A stretch of 64,000 nucleotides of DNA from Onthophagus taurus (Eukaryota > Arthropoda > Insecta > Coleoptera > Scarabaeidae). The stretch's first letter is position 1; the number at the start of each line of letters is the position of its first letter. Where the stretch lies: the NCBI RefSeq assembly GCF_036711975.1, contig NC_091969.1, forward strand, positions 1,984,001 to 2,048,000, given 5' to 3'. The position numbers were made by a program, and so were the translations under genes. Under the pieces are notes generated by a model, which did no database searches, was not told the origin of the DNA, and was given only the letters and a program-made list of their open reading frames with translations. This document shows positions 55,512 through 64,000 of this stretch, in pieces.

Positions 55512-57253
55512 TGTAACGAAGTAACATTTTTTTTTTAATTCCGAAAAATTAATAACATCCGAATATACTTGCCACATTACCCCGACCTCCTACAGTTTCC
55601 GCCCGATTTAGAAAAATCCAAAAATTGATACCTTATCACCACCCACTTATGCAACTTTATTCGCATTTTCCTTAATTTCTTAATTTCCTTAATTAAACTT
55701 CAAATTTTCATATTAATTCATTTAAAACCGTTAAACCTTTTTCTGAAAACGTTTCCTGACCGAATTTCAAATAAACAAAAGCAATTAGTGGAAATCGCCA
55801 AACGACGTAATTACCGAAAGCACATGGTTTCTGAAAATTGTTATTTAAAATAATTAAATAACACCGCAACGAAGTAAAATACGAAGAAGTATCAGTAATC
55901 AGTAATCAGGGTGTTACTGTAAACAAGGCCGACCGTCCCGTGTGAGTTTCAGCAGCCAGCGAGCTACCGTTCAGCTACCGTACAGCGACTATTTTTTTTA
56001 TGATGCGGAATTAGAAATCGTAGAACAATCAAACCGATTTCAAACAATTACTAGTATCATGAAATAACCGTTGAATGATTCTAAAGACGATCCGATTATG
56101 ATTAACATGATTATTAACCAAAATCATCCCGCATCTTAATTAATTAATTTACTTCATTCCTGATGGTCATCCATGGAAAATACTACCCGTATAGGATTGC
56201 CCCGGACACCGGCCAACTGCTGAAGCTACTTTGTGTTGAAGTGCGCGTTCATTAATACTGATTAATCGAAGTTAACGTGAAACACGCGGTCGGGAAAACG
56301 TTTATGTAGGTAAGTGCCGTAAACGCTAACCGATTTTGTTAATTATATTTTTGTAAATTTCCACATAAACAAGGGCATCTTTTGAATTATGTTATAAATT
56401 TTTCCGATAATTATTTTTAATTAATTATCACTCCGCTATTCCTTAATAAATTTTATCCGCTCAAAAAAGGGATTTAGTTAATTTTGTACCCCGCATCCGA
56501 TAACGCCGTTAAAATTTTGCTATTGTCATTAATTAGCCCCGCACATTATAATTTAGTTTTGATAACTTGTTTCAATACGATCCCCACCTCGGAAAAATCC
56601 AGTTTTCACCCCGAACAAGTATAAGTAGCCGGTCAAAATTTCACATTCAACCAGTCTTCAACTGTCAGAATCAGTCTTCAACTGTCTTGATCAGTCTTCG
56701 ACCGTTCTAGATTAGTCTTCGACAGTCTTCAAGAGTCTTTAGCCGTCATCAACCGTCTTCAAGAAGTTCGCCAGACTTCACCGAAAAATCTCCGAGTTTT
56801 GGAAATAACCGAGTTTCATCGTAAGTTTCTTTTTGGTCTTGCAATTGTGGGACTTTGATTTTATTTTCCGCAATACTTTCCCCGACCTGGTGTTGCTGCG
56901 AGTTTTCCGCAACACTCTCCCGACCTGGTGTTGCTGCGAGTTTTCCGCAGCACTTCATCCAGACCAATTATTCCCTTATGAATAATTATTTCAATCACGT
57001 CCGAAGTACGAGTGCTACAATATTGCACTAGGCCAGACATTTACCGATTATATATTTAAATAAAGATTTTTTTTTACCTTCCTCCGTAAACTCCTATGTT
57101 GATTTTTTTTATTATTAATAAATTTTGATTTTATTTCTTAATTTATGAACCGCATGTTTTTATTTTTTTGACCTTTTCTCAAACACCCTGAATCTCCGAC
57201 TGTAACCCCCAAAAGCTACTTGGAGGCGAAAGAGTTCCTTAACTCTGTAAACA
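55512..57253 (+). mobile_element. LTR-like sequence (B2)
   Basis: Counterpart of 28224-30040, shorter by about two minisatellite units. TAGCGCCCGAG follows its end. Confidence 0.55.
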
Positions 57254-57401
57254 TAAGGTAGCGCCCGAGACCGTTAACATCCCGAACATAAAAAATAGGG
57301 CACCAAGACCCCTTTCCTAGGACCGAAGCAGGAAAGGACGTCGCAATAAGTAAAGAGTGTGACTGATTCACATAGATGTAATACTAAATAATATAATTCT
57401 C

Positions 57402-57525
57402 GTTGAACTAAAATTAGAACTAAAACTAGAACTAACACTAGAAACTTTCGCATTTTGCCGGGCGTCTTTTAAGAAAAACGATAATTTTAGTTCAATTAAC
57501 ACCGGCCGTGAAAGCCTTCGTACTT
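57402..57525 (+). mobile_element. Short foldback-family element (B2, after LTR)
   Basis: Same insertion as 30189-30312 and 11628-11751. Confidence 0.8.
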
Positions 57526-57856
57526 ATAATATAATTCTCCCTTTAAAAAAGTGTAACGCAATTGCTCTAGTGGAGTATCAGACCACCCCAACTGTTGCTT
57601 TTCTCAAAAATGGTTAAAAATAAAAAATGTCTGATTTATGAATGACAATAATGTAGTAGAAGAATATCTAAAACCAAATAATTGAAAAAAATTGGTTTAA
57701 AAGATATGAAGCAAAAACTGGTGTCTGGGTATCTAAACACCCCAGTATAGTACTTGAGTGTTAAATGTGACACCATCAGTGTTTAACTACGGTTCAGCAT
57801 CGAGTTACTCAAATGCCGGACCGGTGCTTAGACATTTGAACGCGGCGACGGTTTGA

Positions 57857-58048
57857 TCTTGCATCCAAACTTCTAACTTCGCTCGTTACGTTATCTTTGT
57901 CAAGAATTCGATCACGCTTTCTTCCGATTTTCCAGATAACACTGGCAAACCAGTTAACGAAATTTTAGACACAGTTTTTGGTGCTTCTGATTTACGTTAT
58001 CTTAAACAAACTTTAATTGAGTTAAGTAGAGAAATTTACGATTCCTGA
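57857..58048 (+). CDS. Unrecognised coding-like fragment (B2)
   Basis: Counterpart of 30644-30835, with the same frame and stop. Confidence 0.3.
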   Translation, partial: SCIQTSNFARYVIFVKNSITLSSDFPDNTGKPVNEILDTVFGASDLRYLKQTLIELSREIYDS

Positions 58049-58211
58049 CAGTAATGTATTAATGCCGGTTCTGGCGCAGGAATAAGCGCATGGGCAGTTC
58101 CAACCCTGTGACGTCACACTCCAATGTATTCAGCATGAGCGACTTGTCGGATGTGTTGTTGGCTCGATAACTCGTGTAATACCATATACTGGATGTATCT
58201 GAATGATAATA

Positions 58212-58254
<43 letters not shown>

Positions 58255-59835
58255 ATATATATGATAATATGATATACATATATATGATATACTTTGATAT
58301 ATGAACCATGGGCGACTTTGGCTCCCCTAAGGAGCTACACACCTCCAAAAATGGCTGAAAATTTTGGTTTAATTTTTTTTTCTCAAAAACCCTAAACGAT
58401 AGGTAAACGAAATTTGGGGAATATGTTTAACTCATAATAGGGCACGTTTTTACCCTCTTTGTACTTTCAACCCACCCTTCTAAACTACTAAACGTAGCCA
58501 CCCCCTTTATATTTTTACACTACCCGATTAACTTACTACCCGATTTTCGATATTTTCTTTTGGTTTATTTTTATATTTACATTTATTTTTTTTGTTTACC
58601 ATTTATTTTTTTAATAAATTTATTTCTTTGGTATATGATTTTGCCGATTTCTTGTTTTGTGTTATATGTTGGTGTCGTCGAACCTTTTCCTTTCCAACCC
58701 TCTTGGCAGTTAGAGCGATCTGCAACTGAAACTGCGTGGCGCCTTATAAATTCAGACCCACCCCATCTTCACTGGGAAGCCGAGGTGTTGCAGATCTGCG
58801 CACTTATTTTTAAGGGTTCGATTGTGTTGTCGTTTCTTTTTGTAGAGAAGTCGTCACACTATGGGTACTACTTTCAAAATATTTGGCAGCAATATGTTTT
58901 AGAACATTCTCACACGATGGTGATATCATATTTTCAATGATTTTTAATATGAATGAATTGTTTTACAATCGATGTTATTTTTGCCCAAATAACGAAGTAG
59001 ATGTTTATTACAAAAAAAGTTTAATTGTTTCTTTCGTGTCTACCGCTACTTGATATTTGGACAACAATAACATTGAGTGATAATTAACTTTAACTATAAT
59101 GATAATTTATAGTTAAAGAAAACCATCTACAATAATTGCATTTTAAAGCTGTATAAAATACGAGCGAAACACTTCAAACACTTTAAAATTTACGATTCGT
59201 GCAAGCGCTTTCGCGACATTGGGCCATGACAAAGACAGACAAATACATCATTCCGTCTGCCTTTGATGCAAACGCTCTCCTCTCATTGCTTAAATATTGA
59301 GTCAGCGATATAGGAGATAGTATATACAAGGTACATGAATATATTTATCAACCTTGAGTATATATATATATGTGTAACATCATCCATCGGAGAAATCCTG
59401 AAGAGTACGTCATACAAGGGTGAGTTGTTGGTTGCATAACTCGTGTAACGCCATCTAGCGGAGAAATTCGGTGGTGTAAAAATAGAAATAACAATTATAT
59501 GATAACACATTTATCATTTAATTGTTAAGTAAAACATAAATATTCTAATATAACTACTGTTTACATATTTATTTCCATACAGAGAAACATCGGATTACAT
59601 ATCAGATTTCTTGAAAAAACAAATTTCTAGAAATAACAGGTGTTATTGCTACATAAAATGCGAATAAAGCGGTTTCTATTATTAAATCACCGAGGTTAAG
59701 TGAACTTTACTTAACTTACTTGCACCTCACAATAAATTTAACTGTTTTAAGTTTTTTAACATTACATTTATTTAATATAGTTAATCTATATGAAATTAAA
59801 CAATAATTATTTACTTAAAATTGTATTAACATTAC

Positions 59836-60165
59836 TTAACACGTTATGCTATAATGACCCCAAGCTAATGTATTAATTCCGTTATCACAAATATATCGCT
59901 TGGAGTCATTTCGTGAAAGAACCAATTTATTTTGTAATACAGTAAATATTCTGCGGTTAAAACTTCTAAATAATGTTTGTTGTTTAAATAATACCAATTT
60001 CGAATTTAGACAATCTAAATAATTTTGAAAAGAGATGTGATGTTTAACAACGGCCTTCTTAACTCCTTTGAATTTTTTGGTAATCCGCCCATCAGCGACC
60101 CTTTTAGCCTTTGACCTCAAACCAACAAATTCGACCATTACGTTTCCACAATTCTCATCTTTCAT
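59836..60165 (-). pseudogene. Polinton-type DNA polymerase B C-terminal remnant (B2)
   Basis: Counterpart of 32625-32954, one Ile to Val change near residue 10, still open. Confidence 0.55.
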
Positions 60166-60381
60166 TTTAATTTAATTAATTTTAGTTTGTATTTTATTGT
60201 TTTGCTATTGTTTTGGTTTGATTTTAATACATTTAATTTATTATTTAAATTTAACTAGATTTCTTTTATTTTTATAAATTTCATTTAACTTTGCTCCCTA
60301 AATTGAAGCCGGCGTGACAAGTTCTGCTTGTCGCATACGCCTTTAGCACGCCCATACAACATAGTAGAGCCGCTCCTTACA

Positions 60382-60403
60382 AATTGGTGTCAGAAGTGGG
60401 ACA
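60382..60403 (+). promoter_or_regulatory. LTR end and primer-binding site of gag element (B2)
   Basis: Counterpart of 33171-33192, unchanged. Confidence 0.55.
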
Positions 60404-60473
60404 TTATAGTTTTTGTATAATTTTCGAACCTTTAATTTCGTACCAATCAGAATAATTACTAACCGTTATTATC

Positions 60474-61436
60474 ATGGCAGAGGCCGCCATACAAGCTATG
60501 ACCGTTACCCCCGTGTCACTCGGGATGATCGCAGCAACGGTAGAAGCGTTGTCGGGACAAAGGAACGTGAAATTATATTTTGAACGAATAGAGCAAAGAA
60601 CCACGTTAGATAGGTGGACAGAACAAGAAACATTGAATATCGTAAAATATCGACTTTCCGGAGAGGCGTATCGATATAACAAAAGTGATACAACATTGAA
60701 AATAATGGTAATGTTTACTGAATTCAAAGAAAAATTTATCCAAAGATTCAAGCCGCGAAGAATTCCAGGTGAAGCATACAACAAATTGAATCGCACTTTC
60801 CGGGTACCTAATGAGACTGTGTCCGAATTCTAGACTAGAATAAAATTGGTAGCTAATAAAATTTTGGAGGATAACCAAAGTAGGGCGACAGATGCCGAGT
60901 TGCCAGGTATTAAAAAGAAAATTAACGAAAGCGTCCTTAATCAATTTAGGATGGGGTTGCGAAGAGAGATTTCTCAAAACATCGGAATTATATTAATGCG
61001 AGAAAGTCTGACTTTGGAGAAGGCGGCGGAAATTGCGACTCTAGAAGAGAGTCATCAATTCGCCTTAAGACGTCGATTCAAATCGGTTCGGGTGATGGAA
61101 TCTTCGATTACATGTTTCAAATGTGGAGAAATTGGTCACATATCAAGAAATTGTAGAAATCAACAAAGACAAAAAACAACGCAGTTTAAAGGAAATCAGA
61201 AATTTAATTCTATAAACCTCATAAGTAATAGATTAACCGAAGGGAATTCGCCAAGACAGTCGTTTAGCTGTTATAATTGTGGACAAGAAGATCACTTTAG
61301 TCGAAATTGCACTCTTCCCAGAAATCATAGACAAGGCACGACTCAGAAAAATTTTAAACGTGTAAGACTTAGAGAGCCTCTTATTAGGATTAGGTGTGCA
61401 TTTAAACACAATTTCTTCGAATGTACGTTTAATTAA
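60474..61436 (+). pseudogene. gag: Retrotransposon gag with one in-frame stop (B2)
   Basis: Counterpart of 33263-34228. The same TAG interrupts it (60831-60833), both zinc knuckles are kept, and one Glu codon is missing (RES instead of REES). Confidence 0.85.
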
Positions 61437-63030
61437 CTTTTCATACGCCTAATGTAAAACTTACAACTACCATAAAACATAACATAATGTCGACTCTAAC
61501 GGACACGGACACAAGGCATGCCGCGTAATAATTAATATACAAACTAATAAAAATCAGCGTTTTAAAATCAAATTAAATTAATGCTACAACTCGGCCATCC
61601 TGACAATAGTTCGTCCTCGAACTACACACAAAAGTTTTTTTTTTTATGTTTGTCCACGGAAGCAAATTATTTCCCACCGGTACACCCTCATATGGTCTAT
61701 TCGAATTTTGAAATCCATCAATATCTACTATGACAAATCGAGTTTCAAAAGAAATTTTCTGGGAAAATTTCTTCGTTAGTAAAGGGAGGTATTATTACAG
61801 CTCAATTTTTTTTTTTACTTTAGGTAACTTGAGTTTTGTTCGGAATTTATGTTATTTGTTATCTTTTCTTTATGTTGGTGGGAAATTTGTATTGCATATA
61901 GGCGGTTATTGAAATATTTGTGTTTATTTGGAATTAATTTTATTAATTTTTGTTTAATTTGATTTTTTTAGCAACGATCTCGATTCAGCAACTCCCTAAA
62001 TCCCTTTTATCCTTTCAGATGATTTTTCTTTTCCTTTTCTTGATTTTTCTTCGTTTTTCGTTCTTTTGTGCATGTGTATATTGAGCGAGCAGGTGTATTT
62101 TTTGGGCCCTTTAAATTTAATTTAAAAGCATTGTGGCTTACCTCTCGAGTCTCTTCTTGAGTAACCAGTTACGATACACTGTGGTGTAAGGTGATTGAGG
62201 CATTTTTGGGTTCATCACCACTGCATATCTTTTGAAATCGTGTTTTCACGTTTCAAGTCATCGGATTTTTAGTGTATTTACATTAAAATTCATCTTTCTG
62301 GTTTTAAACTTCGAACATCAGAGGTAAGCGTGTATTTTTCTAACTTTTGCTATTTCTTTTAACCTTTCATGTAATCATTCTTTCTCTCTTTTCCAAACTA
62401 CTTTAATTAACTTACTATTTAAAAAATATATATATACATACTAAACTAATTTCCCATTTAATCTAATTTAAATACTAAAACTGTTTTATCTTCTTTTCCT
62501 AATTTCTTTTTATTATTTTCATGCAGGTTTTAGTAAGAGCCAATTTTATTTGGTAATTTTTCTAAGAGCGAAATTTCGTTCAACCAAACGTTTCGTTCTG
62601 CCATCTTGGAAACATCCACTTCGGTGTGTTGCTTTCCTACAAGAAACATTAAGCATCAAATTCTAAAATAACATCATCCATACTTACCTTTCCCTCGCAC
62701 CAGAGGTCGTTGCTGCGGAAAGTTAAGATACAAAATCATCGATACTAGAACCTAGAACATTACATCGGGGAAAAAGGTCAGGAATATTTTTAAAAATATA
62801 ATTATGTATGAAATGGGTGCCCATTATGTATGAAATATAGTATATATCTTTGTAGGTATCAACTTTATAAAAAAACATTTTATGCAAAACTTGTTTAATA
62901 TTTTATTTGCCTTAATTAGACTCCATTCAATTGTTTTAAATTCAGAAAACAAATGAGTAACGAATAATACTTAAATTTTTTAAATGTCAATGTATTCTTT
63001 CTTTATGATGGCGTAAAATTGTAATAAAAA

Positions 63031-63210
63031 TTAATCAATAACATTAATCTAAATATCCGAGATCGTCAAATAACTCGAATTATTACTGTAAATTAAATTT
63101 ACATACAAAATAAAACAAATAAACGAAAAACTATTGTACATCTCCAATAATTCGAGGTACTGCGAGATACTTGACGATCTCGGATATCTAGATTAATGTT
63201 ATTAGTTAAA
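63031..63210. mobile_element. 180-bp MITE (B2)
   Basis: Counterpart of 35824-36003. Confidence 0.8.
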
Positions 63211-63528
63211 TTTTCTTAATAAACTAAAATTAATTAAATTTTTCGCGGGTTCTAATAATTTTGATGATTGTTTTTTTTTGGTTATTTCTTTTTTTCGCTA
63301 ACATTAATAGTTTAGAGTTCATTATTTGTTATTGTTTGTACGTTATTTTGAATTTTTGGAAATAAACAAAACTTTTCTATTTTGCCTGTATAGACATTGT
63401 TGGAAATAATTCACGAGCACACCCTGTATAATCTGAACGCGTGAAGATAAGTCCATAATATTTGCGGAGCACAAAGGATTACTGTAGACGAGTTTATTCA
63501 GGGAGTTTCGACTTTTTTATTCGCGGCA

Positions 63529-63756
63529 TTGTTGTCTGAGCCACCCTTCCAAGTGGAACATTCCGTCGCTATGGAAACCGAAGTGGATGGAAAATTCCGG
63601 TCGTTTTTAGTGTGGTGTGAGGAACCACATTGTTATCGTACTCTGTGCGCAATGGATGGGCGATCGCGTTACTTAAGCGAGTTTGAGCGAGGAATGTTTG
63701 TGCTTATGCACATTGAGGGTGTATCGTTCTGTGAAATTGCGCGTCGTCTCGAGTGA
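63529..63756 (+). pseudogene. Tc1-like transposase N-terminal HTH relic (B2)
   Basis: Counterpart of 36322-36549, identical frame. Confidence 0.7.
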
Positions 63757-64000
63757 TCTCGAGTGATATTTTAATAATGTGAAATTGACAGTAACAACAA
63801 TTCTTTGTTTAATGATATTACAGAATTTAATAACCATCGACTTTTCCCAAAATACGTGTAGCTGACTGAATCTGATCTACTTTATCGCTTAGCCTACAGT
63901 TTTTAACAAAATTTACTTTTCACATCTTTTAAACCTTTTAAATTTTTAAATCTGGATCGTTTCGTACTGTGATATGATTCACAGTTTCAACACCGCACAG

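Larger units (their letters stand above)
48989..64000 (+). repeat. Segment B, copy 2 of large duplication
   Basis: Second copy of 25147-36793, running off the window end. The extra length comes mainly from the insertion at 50364-52847 and the retained pol sequence at 53934-54892. The LTR minisatellite is shorter (about two units instead of four) and the TA microsatellite near 58205 differs in length. Confidence 0.95.

Overview
The window is strongly AT-rich eukaryotic DNA. It has short (about 50-75 nt) introns, a Nanos-type zinc-finger gene, the last exons of a TMEM181-like gene, a YTH-domain gene and a very high load of transposons. Together these point to an insect, most plausibly a beetle or another TE-rich holometabolous insect; the order is inference. 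Nothing looks bacterial: there are no operons, CRISPR arrays or rRNA genes.

The dominant structure is a large repeat. Segment A (1-9769) recurs at 38870-48342 and segment B (25147-36793 or beyond) recurs at 48989-64000. Both pairs are in the same order and orientation, with only scattered substitutions by eye. Unit 1 carries 15.4 kb between A and B (9770-25146); unit 2 has only about 0.65 kb there (48343-48988). Unit 2 carries a 2.48-kb transposon (50364-52847) and about 0.96 kb of retroelement (53934-54892) that unit 1 lacks. Unit 1 carries an extra 304-bp copy of a transposon end (7620-7924). This is either a roughly 39-kb tandem duplication or two haplotypes of one locus joined in the assembly; the sequence alone cannot decide.

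Region by region. Segment A holds a Nanos-like gene on the minus strand with a likely short upstream exon, a foldback element, a 1.1-kb inverted-repeat element, a 42-bp palindrome, a candidate minus-strand promoter and a 3.1-kb transposon with 8-bp target duplications and inverted ends over 1 kb long. The unit 1 insert (9770-25146) holds a copy of an LTR-like sequence from B, a 1.6-kb giant foldback, a TA-flanked long-TIR element, a Tc1-like element invaded by a LINE fragment, the last two TMEM181 exons, a palindromic satellite, a divergent YTH gene (minus strand), and PIF/Harbinger, Tc1, piggyBac and pogo/Tigger remnants. Segment B holds a foldback element, an antisense Ty3/gypsy pol relic, a roughly 1.8-kb LTR-like sequence, a Polinton-type DNA polymerase tail, a gag gene broken by one stop codon, a MITE and a Tc1 helix-turn-helix relic. 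Between the units (36794-38869) lie a long-TIR element and a 42-bp stray piece of the Nanos coding sequence.

Only three host-type genes are visible (Nanos-like, TMEM181 3' end, YTH-like), plus one orphan RG-rich exon. They do not form a pathway, although Nanos and YTH proteins both act in RNA regulation. The most unusual signals are the Nanos finger with a missing zinc ligand, the YTH protein with altered m6A-pocket positions, the foldback family with a constant 3' end and its palindromic satellite relative, and the transposon whose inverted ends carry duplicated coding sequence.
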